From Chrysoperla carnea (Eukaryota > Arthropoda > Insecta > Neuroptera > Chrysopidae): a stretch of 64,000 nt of DNA. A program made the position numbers and the translations under genes. The notes under the pieces are model-generated. The model was not told the origin of the DNA and made no database searches. It saw only the letters and a list, made by a program, of their open reading frames with translations. Positions within the stretch are counted from its first letter, which is position 1. Every line of letters begins with the position of its first letter. The stretch lies in the NCBI RefSeq assembly GCF_905475395.1, contig NC_058339.1, positions 6,890,001 through 6,954,000 on the forward strand. The letters run 5' to 3'. This document shows, piece by piece, positions 13,355 to 26,236 of this stretch.

Positions 13355-13720
13355 ATGATTCCAGACGAACGGTTAGCTTTGTGGGAAACGGGTTTAGCTG
13401 AATGGGTGCTTACGAGTGATTCCTTGCAAACAACAATTGATTCACATACCATAATAAATTTGGAAGAATTCATAAGACGAATGACTATCTTAAATATGAT
13501 TTCTGTCTTTTTTTCCTGTCGATGCGATCGATATTTTTCTTATTCCCTTATCAAACTCCATGATTCCTCATTTTCAGCTTTATCGTGCAGATTCCTGACG
13601 AAAAATTATAAACTGTCGATGTTCATTACTGTCTTAGCAACTTGCGGCATTCCACATGGATTGACCTCCTCCACGAGTGTAATCAATATTTTCTCGAATC
13701 GCAATATAGAGGTAACATGA
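13355..13720 (+). other. Unassigned 121-codon open frame, doubtful gene
   Basis: Reads MIPDERLALWETGLAEWVLT then SDSLQTTIDSHTIINLEEFI; the first third looks protein-like (balanced composition, amphipathic), the rest is serine/phenylalanine-rich and ordinary-looking. I recognise no family and see no clear splice partner. It follows directly on a short inverted-repeat element, so it may be transposon-derived. Confidence 0.2.
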
Positions 13721-15106
13721 GTGGATCTTACCAAATTTATTATTTATTTTTTGTGTAATTAAAATTGCTTCTTTTAAAAAATACGTAATCATTTTTTTAC
13801 ACTTTTTCCGTTCTAATTTTGTATAAATAAATAAATCTTAATAATAATTAATTAAATTGTGAAATCTAATTAACATAAATTATCAGCGAATTTTATTTTA
13901 GCAAATTCATCTACTGATATTGTACGATAATCGAATTTTGAAACAAATTGTCAAATACCTATCGATCGTATCTAATAAGTATCGAAAACGACATTCGTTA
14001 AGGTTTATATATTTATTTATTTGTATATGATACAGCCAAAACCCAAAACTAGTCGAAATCGCAGTTTGGCATCAGACCCAGTCACAAACAGTTTGCAATT
14101 TTATCCTCAAGGCTTTTGGAACTAAATAATGAGCTATTGGGATTAAAAATTTTTTTGCATTAATCCAAATAAATAAGATAAGATAGATTTTAAAACCATA
14201 ATTTTGAATTTAGCTGTTTTATGTGTTAATGTATTCAAGGAGTTTTGAATTTGTCTTCATATGAATCCAACAATTTTGGTTTGAAATTTTTTTTAAATTT
14301 TATTGAACTTTTTTGAACAAAATTTTTCTTATACTTTCTTTTACTTATGTATCGCTTCAAATGGTTCATTCTGTACAATTATAAAAAACTATACACAGAC
14401 ATAGAGGAATAAATAAAGTTTAACAACCAATATTCTGCATTTTGCAAATAATAATTTGCTAAACTTACTCAGATTTCATGTTGCTAATTTTTTATAAATA
14501 TTATTTATAATCTCAAAAGTGTTAATAATAATATCATGTATGATATTATTATTATTATTATAATTTATTAATGATATTTGTTGACATCATTATTAATCAT
14601 TAATAAGCAATTTCCTATAAACATTAAAAAAAATGATATCGAGAAAATTAAAAAGGAAATCATTTTTTTAAATCTATAACACAAGTTACTCAACTGTGAT
14701 GAATCTTTTTATATTCTTACATACTAAAATATCATTACTTGAATTGAATTTTATTAGCTCATTAATTTTTATTTATATATTCATTTTTTTATATTACTTT
14801 CTCAAATTTGTCATGTGTGCGAGAATAAATGAAAAAATTTGATTGATTTATGAAATTAATGACCACTGGTACACTATTAAAAATAACTTATAGCTGATTA
14901 TTTGATAATGTATTTGTAATGTATAATATACAAAGTGCACTCGATGGATATAGCTTAAGAGATTCTTTGGACAATTTTAAGTCGAAAGTGCTTTGTATAC
15001 TTTTGTCCTAAACCTAATAGTTAAAGTCCAAAACCTAAATTAATTTCAAAAAGAATGTCCGTAAATCAACTTTTTTACAGAATGAAAAGTTTCTTTGAGA
15101 ATTGCT

Positions 15107-15813
15107 CGTCAAGGAGACTAGAAACAGTCTAAACAACCTGACGAGGCACAAAAAAGTCAATATTACCTGGATTCCCAGACACTCTGGTTGGAACGGTAAT
15201 GACAGAGCATACCAGCTGGTAAAACTGGGAACCACCATGGCTCCCATTCAAGAAAAGCTTGCGAGGATGCCATACCAAGAAGGTCTTAACAGATTAGGAG
15301 ATAATCTGAAAAACCAACAATTGAAGGCATAGACCAGCTACGAGGGAGGGCGAATCGCCAAAAGCCTGTTGGGTGAAGGAAACTCGCTCGGTAACAGAGC
15401 CGAGGAGATCTTGAAACTAAACAGAGCTGATATTAGAGCCATCGTAGAGTTACTCACAGGGCATGATAACCTGAACAAGTTCCAACATCAGATTAGAAAA
15501 AGACAATCTCCCGCGTGTGACAGATGCGGAGAAAATTCAGAAGAAACATCGATCCACTTTCTCTGTTACTGCTCGGCGTTCATACAGCAGCGAAGAAAAT
15601 GGTTTGGTCCGGCCATAGTCGAACCAGAAGAAATTATTAAACTCAGCGCTAGGCAAATCCTGGGTTTCAGTACATCAGTTGGTTATAATAGCCACTGAAA
15701 AGCGTAGCGGGGATAAAGTACAAGGGTCTATTTGGCTAGGTGCTCTGAACCATTGCTTCGAGGCATGATGCTCGAGTATGGCCCGCTAACCTCCATACCC
15801 ATACCCATACCCA
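15107..15813 (+). mobile_element. 5'-truncated non-LTR retrotransposon end (RNase H + CCHC), one in-frame stop
   Basis: One frame runs from about 15102 to 15698 with a single TAG at 15330-15332. The first part has the RNase H motif NITWIPRHSGWNGNDRAYQL; the usual GN..AD carries Y in place of the conserved D, so the domain is probably dead. The second part has LTGHDNLNKFQHQI and a CDRCGENSEETSIHFLCYC zinc-knuckle-like end typical of LINE ORF2 C-termini. The 3' tail is (CCCATA)3. Perfect 13-bp direct repeats TTTGAGAATTGCT flank it (15094-15106 and 15814-15826), a target-site duplication. It is a different family from the Mad-intron element, judging by tail and protein. Confidence 0.9.
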
Positions 15814-16252
15814 TTTGAGAATTGCTAAATTCGATTTTCCCGCCAACTAAAAAAGATATTCGCTATGAAATTATACATTCGCTATTTTTTGTTTGAACGT
15901 TACACATCTTTAGATCCTTTAGATATTCCGGATACAGTATTTGAGAAAATTAAATGTAATAAAAACAGTTTTTGTATGATGCTTAGTTAAATTGTAAAAA
16001 ATTTGAATGATCATAGCTGAGGAACTTGGTAATAAACAAAAAAATTAAGTAAATAACAAAATTTATAAAATTCCAAAATCTCCGACCACATGTCGAGTGT
16101 ACTCGAGTATAACCGATAAATCACTGTACGTCACGCTATTTATTTTTGTGTACTATTTATCTATGTACTATATTATGTAGTACACAACATGCTTTTAGAA
16201 ATACAGTTGATCCAAGAAGCGTTTCACTCGAGCGTCTTAATTAAAATACAAA

Positions 16253-16500
16253 TTTTTATACCATGTATATATGAAGTATATCAAGGTATACCAAGCTTAA
16301 TCCCAAGTTTCTAACGCTTAATAATATTGATGCTACCAACAAAAATTTAGGTATAGGTGTTCATAAAATCCATTTCCAGTTGTCCGTCTGAATGTCTGCC
16401 TGTCTGTCCATCTGACAACACGAAAACTCAGAATCGAAAAAATATATCAAGCTGAAGACATTAAAAGTGAGTATGAATCGATTCGTCTGTGGCATCGTAT
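16253..16500 (+). repeat. Repeat family A, partial copy
   Basis: Starts TTTATACCATGTATATATGA, has GGTATACCAAGCTTAATCCC, AATATTGATGCTACCAACAA, a GTCTG-rich tract and AAACTCAGAATCGAAAAAAT; the distal half is missing. Confidence 0.8.
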
Positions 16501-16654
16501 AATATTTCAAGAAAATCAACTCAGCGATTTGAAGATAATCGCCTCTTTTCTAGTTGTTTCAAGACTTGCACTTGAAATATAGCAAAAATCATTCTCGATT
16601 AAATTACATGGAAACAAAAAAATTCGGTTCGTACGTTTAAGATCTGCCATGCAC

Positions 16655-16870
16655 AGATATCCCTTTTTTAACCCACGAACTAAAAAAAGGGGTGTTATAA
16701 GTTCGGCCGCTATGTGTGTGTATCTGTCTGTCTGTGGTATCGTAGCACCACAAACGGGTGAAATGATTTTGATTTTTTTGATTTTGTTCGAAAGGTAATT
16801 TATGTTCCAAGTTTCGAGATTAGGGTTCCGTAGCCGAAACATTTGTCCGGGTTTTTTTTAAATTTTGTAA
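16655..16870 (+). repeat. Repeat family F, copy 1
   Basis: CTTTTTTTAACCCACGAACT, AAAGGGGTGTTATAAGTTCG, GTATCTGTCTGTCTGTGGTA, CGTAGCACCACAAACGGGTG, ATTAGGGTTCCGTAGCC, ending GTCCGGGTTTTTTT. An inverted relative is in a TACC intron (54985-55225). Non-coding. Confidence 0.65.
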
Positions 16871-16995
16871 ATTTCACTTGTTTAGTTGATGATTAAAAAT
16901 AGTTGTCTATCTAATTTTAAGTTTCTTTTAAGGTTTGAAAATTTATTTTATCCTTTCCCATCTCAAATCAAAGTTCATGGCTAATAAATACCTAA

Positions 16996-17141
16996 TATAC
17001 CATGTGTGTTTGTACCATCTAGGCATATACATATCTGTAGTATGTATATAATACCTCTCGCTTAGATGCATTACTAAACGGATGTATTCTGTCATATTAC
17101 AGATATGTATATGCCTAGATGGTACAAACACACATGGTATA
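16996..17141. repeat. Hairpin with perfect 44-bp arms
   Basis: Arms 16996-17039 and 17098-17141 are exact reverse complements (TATACCATGTGTGTTTGTAC then CATCTAGGCATATACATATC TGTA) around a 58-bp loop. A MITE or very young inverted duplication; a transcribed form would be a long perfect hairpin. Confidence 0.85.
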
Positions 17142-20100
17142 CCAAAGATTTTAAGAACAGCTACCTTCAATATTATACTGTTTGGATAGTTTTTAAGAAA
17201 AATCCAACTCGACTATTACCTTTACTCCACCGAGCCGAGCCGTTTGTATAAGTATAAGTCATATCTTTAAGTTTAAATTGCTCCATACTCCATACATAAT
17301 TTGTTTTGTATGTCTACCTTGATATAATTTTTTTGTCTGAATATAAAATAAATATAATTTATCATAATATCAAAAAATATTAGCTATAGAATTCAGTCAG
17401 ACATATAACAAACATTAACTATTTAAAATAATACATCATTTACAATATAATAGTGATGTAATCAATATAATTATATGATTTTTTTAAATAGATTCTTATT
17501 ATTATTATTATTATTATTGTTATTTACATAAATTATATTTATCATTTTGCACAATGATACATTATATTGTGTCCCTGTACCAGATGTAACAGAAAACGAA
17601 AAGAAACTTTGAAAGAAACGAAATGAAATTTAAGGGATATGTGACATATTGACAGTGGCCGTGACCTAACTATGGAGTTGGAAGAGCTGGCAAAAAGTTT
17701 AAGTAAAAAATATTTTTTTGTATTTATTTTTAACACGGTTATATTAGCTTCACCTGTTCAATCGGAAATTTTACGCCCAATAACTTTGGACTGATGTATT
17801 TTTTCTCTTAAATGCATAGTTTTATAATAAATTTCAAAAAATTGTGGGAAAAGAAACGTGGAAAATCGTTGGTTTTTCCGAAATCACCCTTTTTTTCTGC
17901 TCATATGAAAATTTTTATTCTACAGATAAAAATCTAAAAATTGGCATAGGTAGCATTGCTTCACCCAAAATTTCAGTAAACACCTAACTTTATGGGACTA
18001 AAGATGACATACCTACGTATTAGAAGTAAGTATATCAACAGAGTTTCAGGCCCTGATGTTTTGTAAAGTTCGTTCAAACCAAAGTGACACTTAGCAAGAG
18101 AGAGCGTATGATATATATGTATGTGTACTCATATCTACACTCTCTGTTGTTCGGTACCACTTTGATTTGAACGAACTCTACGTTAGTGTATTTTACAATA
18201 ATACATCAATTCTCCATTCGATACAAACTTGTAAAATGAAATTCCGATAAAAATATATTATTATTGAGAACAGCTGCTGAGACGTAGAAAATATAATAAT
18301 AAATTTTCTTTATGTAATTTATAATATGTAAGTGTAACACATATGTAGCCATAAAAAGATTTAGTTTTTTTTTCCTTTAGAGACATAATCGTTCAAGGAT
18401 TATTATACAAATTGATTTGCAGTAATTTATTTATAAATTACATTGTCATTATCACAATTAATTATAATATTAATTTGGTTTTTTTTTTTATCCTTACAGG
18501 GAGAAATTTTCCTAGACCAAAATTATATGGCTTCATACTAATAGCATGAATAGACGCAGTTAATAGATTTTTGAGAATATATTCGTAAGACCTTCAACTA
18601 AAGACGATACAGACCTATTAAGGCTTCTCTAGGTTAGCCTATTGGGCTAGCCGACATACCATCGCAATTGCTATTTGGAACTATCTGACAAGTATAGAAC
18701 TGTATAATATTGGCCGGTGTATCCACCAAGTCTATAAAATAAAATGAAGTACTGCTGAAAATGCAGTCACGTTAACTGTACAGTTAATATTATCCCTAGT
18801 AACATGACATAGTGATATTTTTGGTGAAAATAATTCACCGTGTAAGTGGTAGGTAATATTATAACTTGATTTCAAGGTTGATTTTAATAAAACTTGCATT
18901 TTATGGATTTGTAATTAATTTAATATCATTTCTTACATTCAATGTAATTAAATTTTGTGAAATTCATTCTTTTTTTTGTGAACGATTCAAATATTTTTGT
19001 CAAATATTCTTATAGCGTATAATATGAGCCTTATCTTATACAAATTAGCCTTACAGTCCCCTCGTAGGCCTCTAGAGTCCACAAGGGAGCATCATCGTCC
19101 ACTTTGAGAAACACTGAAGATCAAAAGGTTAATATTTTGTTGCTTCTCTCAAGCAATTAAAACTAGTTATGACCAGAAGCGTCAGTTAAAACCACTTTCG
19201 ACCGCAAACTTTCAGTCAAAAACACTGTTAACCAATGATTTTCAGGTAAAACTACTATAAACCAACCTGTGCATTCAAAAGCAGAGCCCGATTCAGGGAG
19301 GGGGGGGGTCAAGTTGAACAACCGCCCTAACCAGCTAAATCCTTAAAATATTATATACAATAATCTCGATAATCGGGACTCCATAAGGCCAGGGCTATTC
19401 TGAAAACTGAGATTGTATGGAAAAACTCATTATAATTTATAAATAAGCAGTTAAAATTGCGTAATGTTTTATTTAACTAGTAATAAAGTAAACACATTAC
19501 GCTTGACAAATTAACAAATTCTATAAAATTGTACACTTAATAATTTTGATATAATTATAATCTACAGTTAGCGACTATATCTAGCTGAAATAATTACAAC
19601 CTGATTTAATTACTATAATAATCAAATAAACATTTCCAATATGCACAGTGATTATGCGTGATTTTCATGCTGTTACGACAAGACCAGGCGAAATTTGGAA
19701 AGATCATAGGTTTCTCTTCTTAAAATGGAAAGGTATCTAAACTGAAAGTTTTCAAATACTTGTCATGCTAAAAAGACATAAAATATAATATTTATAGCTA
19801 TTATCAAAAATGCACAAAATTTATTTATTTATTTATATAATAAAAATTATTTTTATCATTTTTTCAAAATTTTAATTCACACGTATACAAACACTATTAT
19901 TATGAAATAATAGGAATGAATATTAATAATAATAATTAATAATTAAATAATAGAACATGAAGATAAAAGCAGATTATTATGATAAATTATGCTTATTATG
20001 ATTATCATAGTGTGTGACTATATCTATCTATCTTCATGATAACGTCTTTACAAAAATTATTTACACGTCAAACTTGTCATTTGTTGAGAATGTCTTTAAG

Positions 20101-20160
20101 CATTAGATAATTTTATTTTAATTTTCATAGCCATTTATAAAATATGAAGTAATTGAAGAG
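17142..20160. other. Gene-poor stretch with one short inverted repeat
   Basis: Apart from 18067-18178, I see AT-rich DNA, an ATT microsatellite at about 17497-17520, and a weak ~38-bp threefold repetition at 19168-19275 (AGTTAAAACCACT / AGTCAAAAACACT / GGTAAAACTACT). No gene recognised. Confidence 0.5.
18067..18178. repeat. Short inverted repeat, ~38-bp arms
   Basis: AGTTCGTTCAAACCAAAGTG at the left pairs with CACTTTGATTTGAACGAACT at the right; the pairing extends to the AGAGAGAG / CTCTCT blocks with gaps. MITE-like. Confidence 0.7.
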
Positions 20161-20722
20161 TATAATATATGAAGTAAGGCGTTCTTATGCATAAAACAAA
20201 GAAAATAAGAACGTTTTGTATAGCAATCACGCAGCAAGGCAGGTTTGATATTGACAATGATCATACCACATAGAAGATAGTGCCTTGAATAAAGGATGAT
20301 CGCTGTCGATAGACACACCAAACCTGTCTCTATACCAGGCGTGGGCCATGTTATTTTAAGTCGCCATTCTTATAAGTTTTTGCGTGCCATAAAGTTTATT
20401 GTGTGTCTCTTTATACAAGTCCGCATTGCTCATAGAGGAGGAAGCGAGACAGGTATACGACTCTTCTACCTATCTCAGTTTCTCTAATAGTAATGAGATA
20501 GGTAGAAAAAAAATGTAGCCTCTCTGTCTTACTTGTATTATTGGTTGACACTGGTTAGGGTATCACTGTCTAACTCGTATGTTAGTTACAAAAGTCTGAG
20601 TGGCTTCTCTAAGCCACGTTTGCCCATGAATGCTCTATACAACACTACTGTGTTGTTTTCTTTGTTTTATGCATAAGAACGTCTTATTACCTATATCATG
20701 GAATTCTTACTTCATATATTAT
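20161..20722. mobile_element. Element with imperfect terminal inverted repeats (~45 bp)
   Basis: Left end TATAATATATGAAGTAAG followed by GCGTTCTTATGCATAAAACA and AAGAAAA is inverted at the right end (20654-20722), where a 24-bp insertion splits the two blocks. Interior is non-coding and more GC-rich than its surroundings. No clean target duplication seen; superfamily unknown. Confidence 0.65.
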
Positions 20723-21488
20723 AAATGACTAACGAGCTGGTTACTAAACTGTATATATTTTTTAACTTAAATCGATATTGACATATATGTTTGTGTTTTT
20801 CGCGTTCGAGTAACAAAACTTCGAAAGAGAAAATATCAAAAGACTGGCAGCATATTTTACTCGTGTTTTTTTTTCCCTTAAAACACAATTTTTTTGGAAA
20901 ATGCAACAATCTTATATTTTTCTGCGCACATTAAAATTGATTTAAAAGCCAAAAGCTACATCTTGGTAAAAGTGGTGACATTGATGTATTTTAACTTATT
21001 TAATTTACACTATAAAGCTATAGAGACGATGTAAATGCGAAGGTGGTACTACAACTTTAACGTGTAAATAATAATAGAAAGTTATTCGTATACAATCGTG
21101 TGAATTGATCCTACGTATTATGATATATATTATTATAACACCTACAATGATACAATATAATTAATAAATTATGGTGTATTAAAATGAATTTAAATGTAAC
21201 ATTCCGTGAATATTCTCAAACCTATATCTTATACAAAATTTATTTAAAATTCTAGAGAAATTTTGTTGAAATTTAATAATTTAGTGCTAATAATTCTAAT
21301 ATAAATATATAATAAATGATTTCTATGAATATGATTCAATTCATCAATAATATTGACATTTAATTTACAACTTTTTTTGCATGTTTTAGTTCTAGTTTTT
21401 GCATGTTCATGTTTGTAACTTAATATTATTTTATTATATTACCCTGTTTGTAATTTAAATAATGGATATAAATTATATTCGTTGTGTG

Positions 21489-21851
21489 CGTAGTCATGGT
21501 AGGGACAATAAAATCGATGCCAGCGCTTCCAGTGAAAAATTTTGGCGTTAAAGGGGGCTGTTATTACTAATTTGCAGTTCTTTACATGTTAATGTTATAG
21601 AAATGTCAAATTAAAATTATTGTAAAACACTAATTAATTAAACTTAGTGCATTAGAAATTGTGAAAATAAGAAATCAAATTGCACAAATATTATTATCAT
21701 AATTATTTATTTAAATATGTGAGACAATAATATTAAATTTTTAATGTAAGTCTTAAATGCAATCCATACAATTATATATGCATCCATACAATTCTATAAT
21801 TAAAGTAGTGTATCGTTACCATGGAAACGAAACTCACGCACGGAGCGAATA
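21489..21851 (+). repeat. Repeat family E, copy 1
   Basis: GCGTAGTCATGGTAGGGACA, CAGCGCTTCCAGTGAAAAAT, TTTACATGTTAATGTTATAG, GTGTATCGTTACCATGGAAA: nearly the whole 360 bp recurs in reverse at 27824-28213. No coding potential. The two copies are inverted relative to each other, 6 kb apart. Confidence 0.85.
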
Positions 21852-22092
21852 GGCCAGCAGGGTGTACAAAATAAAGAGATTTTGATTTTACAAGCTTTTA
21901 TTTAGTTTCACCTGTCCCGTTGACTGTCTGCATTCAAATCTTGCAAGTCTAATTAGATCCACTTCCCGGTTTCCCGGATTGAGCTAAAATTTTGCATGCA
22001 CATTTAATTTAGATGACAATGCATGGTAAGGTTGTGGCGTTCTGATTTTCCCATCGCTTCCACCATATTTGATATATATACATTTTTTTTTT

Positions 22093-22304
22093 AAAGTAGA
22101 AAATAATTTTATCTATGAGTCACTCATACCCGATTATTTGTAAAAGCTTGAAGCACTTAATATCAAGAATGAATCGAAAAATAATTAGGCATTTGGAGTA
22201 GATGAGTCGTTCCGATTCATTTTTGATATTTTAAATTGAGCGCTTCAAGCTTTTACAAATAGTCGGGTATGAGTGACTCATAGATACAATTATTTTCTAC
22301 TTTT
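22093..22304. repeat. Fold-back element, ~85-bp arms
   Basis: Left arm 22093-22175 and right arm 22211-22304 are near-perfect reverse complements (TATGAGTCACTCATACCCGA / TCGGGTATGAGTGACTCATA; TTTGTAAAAGCTTGAAGC / GCTTCAAGCTTTTACAAA). The right arm has a short extra TTTAAAA piece. Inside each arm TGAGTCACTCA is itself a small palindrome. MITE-like, no ORF. Confidence 0.85.
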
Positions 22305-25182
22305 TAGTACAATAAAACCTGTCCCTTAAAATGTATTTTTTATTAAAATTCTTATTTACTTTAAATATAAATTTTCAGAAGCTTTAAAACTTATAATTGC
22401 AAACATCTCAATTCAATGTCTGTATGACTCAGCATGTTTTTCCCCTTTGCCCTTCAAAAATCCTATTTTCGCGACATTTCACCTTGAAAATTCTTTTACG
22501 CTCATGGTTTTGCAATGGACTTTTTATAGGTCATTTCTTGCATCTTGCATCTCTTGGTGATGGACCGCTGTTCATGAGTTTTTTTATCGTGTATAAGTAT
22601 CCCACTTTAAGAAAAATTGGTCCATATATTATTTACATCAATAGCAATGAAGACTACATTTTCGATTCTTTTCTAAACTATATGTATAACACGTGATAGC
22701 ATCCGTTACACAGACAAATGCCTGGGGGAATTAAATGAGGGCATACAGGAAAAAATCGAAGTTATATATAGTACATGTTATATTGTGAAAATTTGTGTTT
22801 TAACATATTACATAAATAATTCATAAAATGGGTTACGCATAAGTATTTTAGCTAATGAAAAAAGGTTTGGTTGTTTTCAACAATACCACAAACTATCTGC
22901 ATAATAACGTATTTATAATACAATATGGCCTAGTCGACTTGGCTCGACCGATCGACCGACCGTCTAAATTACAAATATATAGGAAAGAAAACCAATACCT
23001 TCAAGGTGAAATGATATGAAACAGGTCATAGTTCTGTGAATTATTTTTACCCTTGAAAATGATAAATGATTATATGAATACACCAACACAGTGTGCAAAA
23101 AAATGGTGGCAAAAAATTAAAAAGCTATGGGAAAGATAATTTTATTTCGTTTTCGAATCCAAATAATATATTTCATTTCCACAATTTTTAATACTGTTTC
23201 AAAAGCGTTACTCTCATCCGTCTATTCCATTACTATTAAACAACAAGAACGAGAGGTGTCTCGGGACACCCGGTAGGAACTATGTTCATTTCGTACCTTC
23301 CTACATTATTAATGTAGCGCTAATTTTTTATTTACAAAATTTTTTTTGTTTGTAAGGTATTAATTTTAGAAGTCAATATACTTGTTTTATTCTGTAAAGA
23401 ATTTCATTGTATAACTTCTTTTACTTTTTACTGTATGCATTAATTATAATATTAGTTTAAAAAAGACATACTTCTGATTTAGTAGTCAACCCAATATGTG
23501 CGTACATTATCTTCATTTGGTTTGATCAGAATATTTATTATCACATCATAAAATTTCCTTGTACTTATCTAAAATTATCTATATTATCTTTAACTTCTGA
23601 TAACTTCAAACATCCGTTTTTTAAATGAAAAAACAAAAAATTTTGACAAATAAAAGTGACAAATAAAAATTAAAAAACGCGAATGCGTGGGCTTAGTTCA
23701 AGTGAAGGAATTTTTATTAAAATAAAGTAAACATTTTAACCAATTTTAATATTTTAATATCATGCTAGTAAAACTTTGAGACAATTGAACTTTATTTGCG
23801 TGTTAAGAAAATGACATCATACAAATTCGATTCTTATTTTCTTTGAACTTAAATAACCTTAATGACCTTCTAAATTCATGAATAATTTAATACCCAAATA
23901 ATTAACCTATCGATTTTGTGTAAATTAGCACGCTCATTACCTAAAAAAAATTCTAAGAATTTATTTCTGTACTCCAAATATGTACGTCCGTCAAGAGTAC
24001 AAAAAGAACTACTTTACTTACAACTTTAAGCCAACCAAGGTAGCATCCATAAACCACGTGGCCGGTCAAGAGGGAAAGAAATGTTATCAAGTGATGCAAA
24101 AATGAATTAAGTGACTGGTTATCATGAGGTTAAAGCTTCAACAGGCGCTCATACATACATAAATTCGTAACTTAGAAACACGAAGCTTATCATCGAAAAA
24201 AAAACTATAAAACAGTGAGCGAATGCACTACTACCTACATACTGCCATTTATATTAATATTATTATTTTAATTAGTGGAATATTAAATGAATTAATTAAA
24301 AGGTGGAGTTCATTTACCAAATATATGATTCATCATAGTAAGTTTTATATTATTTTATTGCACATCCAATGTCCGTTATTTAAAACTAAACTCAAACAAT
24401 TTTTAAATGATCAAAATCCAATCACCTTTTTGTGGTAAAAATTAATTAAGATGGCAATTGCAAGCCTTCGAAGACATTGATCGGAATTTGCTAGAAAATT
24501 TAATTATCTTAGAAAGTGGGGAGGTCTCAGCCTTTCAAAATAATTGAGGAGTTGATAAATGAAATTATTAGCGAAAAAGGTAGTAAAACACATATATGGA
24601 TGGTATCATAATGGGCTCTACCAATAGCCTAAATGTGTCTTTCGTGTACAGCCAATATAATCTAACCAAAACTAGAAAGCGGGAAACTCGGAAAAATTGA
24701 TTTTCTAATAATGTTTTCTTATAGTCTAAGAGGCGGTATAAAGTCTTTCTTGCCCCATCTGATGAATCTGAATGACGAATGCAATTTTTGGGCTAAATTT
24801 TAGCTATAATTTTGAACGGGTTTTAGCTTGATTTTATTTTTATATGCTGTTATTATATTTAATAATTAAAATAGAACACTAAAACCACAAACGTATGAAT
24901 GTATTATGCATTTATGTATAGAGAACGTATAAAAAAAATACTTTGATTAAAATGACATTAAATGAATTAATGGTGACAAAATTAGTATGTCAATTACACT
25001 CATATTAGGTAATTAAAATTAAAACTTTTTCAATAAATTATGTTTATTTTAAACATTTCTTACTTAACTTAAATCGATATACCACGCGATACGCTTTATT
25101 CAACAGCAACTTGAAAACATACACCTGCACCTACAATAGAATGATCCATCAAAATATCATCAGAAACTTTGTTTTAATATTA
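22305..25182. other. Gene-poor stretch
   Basis: A 99-codon frame at 22397-22696 and a 71-codon frame at 24223-24438 show no family resemblance. A GACCGATCGACCGACCG run is at 22945. Nothing else to annotate. Confidence 0.5.
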
Positions 25183-25692
25183 TACTAGCGACCCGCCCCG
25201 GCTTTGCACGGGTGCAATGCTGATACTAAATACACTACAGAAAAACTGTGAACGTTGTATATAAAAACATAGCGGCCCACTCTGGCTTCGCACGGGTATA
25301 CAATATATAGCCTATGTGATTAAAATTGATCCAGTAGTTTTGATTTATTCATTACTGCCCGTGGCCCGCACGCGTTAAATTTGGAGTAAAACAATCCCCC
25401 TTTCCCTATACCATGAAGATTTCCTGCTATCTTTGGAATATCCTAAATTCATACACTACATTTTTACTTATGTACTTTTTACATTTTTAACTATTAACCT
25501 CAAAAATAGCAGTACTTCTCCACTATTTAATGGATGTTATTATACATATAAACCTTCCTCTTGAATCACTCTATCTATTAAAAAAAAACCGCATCAATCC
25601 GTTACGTAGTTTCAAAGATTTAAGAATACAAAGGGACATAGGGACATAAGGACAGAGAAAGCGACTTGGTTTTATACTATGTAGTGATTGTA
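25183..25692 (+). repeat. Dispersed repeat starting ACTAGCGACCCGCCCCGGCT
   Basis: The GC-rich head ACTAGCGACCCGCCCCGGCT and a second similar block (AGCGGCCCACTCTGGCTTCG, 25271) stand out from the AT-rich background, and the element runs to GACTTGGTTTTATACTATGT. Heads of this kind are common at the ends of insect non-autonomous elements; I cannot tell SINE from Helitron here. No TSD defined. Confidence 0.6.
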
Positions 25693-25779
25693 TCTTTTTA
25701 ATCCCTATGTATTTTTACCCGACTGCTCCACCCAAAGTAGTTTATCAATCTATATATGTATGCATGTATGTACACGAAG

Positions 25780-26160
25780 GGGGTCGTCCCAAATTCCCCT
25801 TTAACCTTTGTCATTCCCATAGCAAGATGTTCCGTAATTTACCGAATCAAGGAATTGCTACGAATGACATGCGGCAGACTAAACTGTTTGTAATCACAGT
25901 TATTCCATTCGATTGTGCTCGTCTGAAACTTAGTGGAGCACTGTCGAGAAGGGTGGTAGCAATCTTGACAGGACATGGTCGATTAAACTATCACCTTCAT
26001 AACATGAGGATATTTGATTATCATACTTGTTAGGGCTTGTATGGAGTACAATAAAATCTCTATACATATTATTTGCACCTACAGAAATCTCCGGAAGGTT
26101 TGATTTAGAATGTTCGTTCCAAAACCATAGACCCATCAATCCGTGGAGAAATCTCAGGGA
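25780..26160 (+). mobile_element. Decayed LINE C-terminal fragment, copy 1
   Basis: Pieces such as FDCARLKLSGALSRRVVAIL followed by TGHGRLNYHLHNM read as the LTGH-x-LNYHLHxMG segment near the end of insect LINE ORF2, then stops and frame changes (for example TGT-TAG at 26030). Downstream text (PPEISVG-like, R-MFVPKP-like) fits the rest of that C-terminus only in broken frames. A second relic of the same family lies near 40.6 kb. It ends at a perfect 58-bp palindrome. It is non-functional. Confidence 0.7.
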
Positions 26161-26178
26161 CGAAGTAGATCTACTTCA

Positions 26179-26236
26179 GTGAAAGCCATGCAGAAAGTTG
26201 ACTTTCGCGAAAGTCAACTTTCTGCATGGCTTTCAC
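26179..26236. repeat. Perfect 58-bp palindrome without spacer
   Basis: 29 bp (GTGAAAGCCATGCAGAAAGT then TGACTTTCG) followed at once by their exact reverse complement, with CGCG at the centre. A separate perfect 16-bp palindrome GAAGTAGATCTACTTC (26162-26177) lies immediately to the left. Both sit at the end of the decayed LINE fragment. Confidence 0.97.

Noticed and set aside
16516-17170. 108- and 75-codon minus-strand frames as genes
   Set aside because: They coincide with repeat family F and the 44-bp hairpin, with no codon bias or family resemblance.
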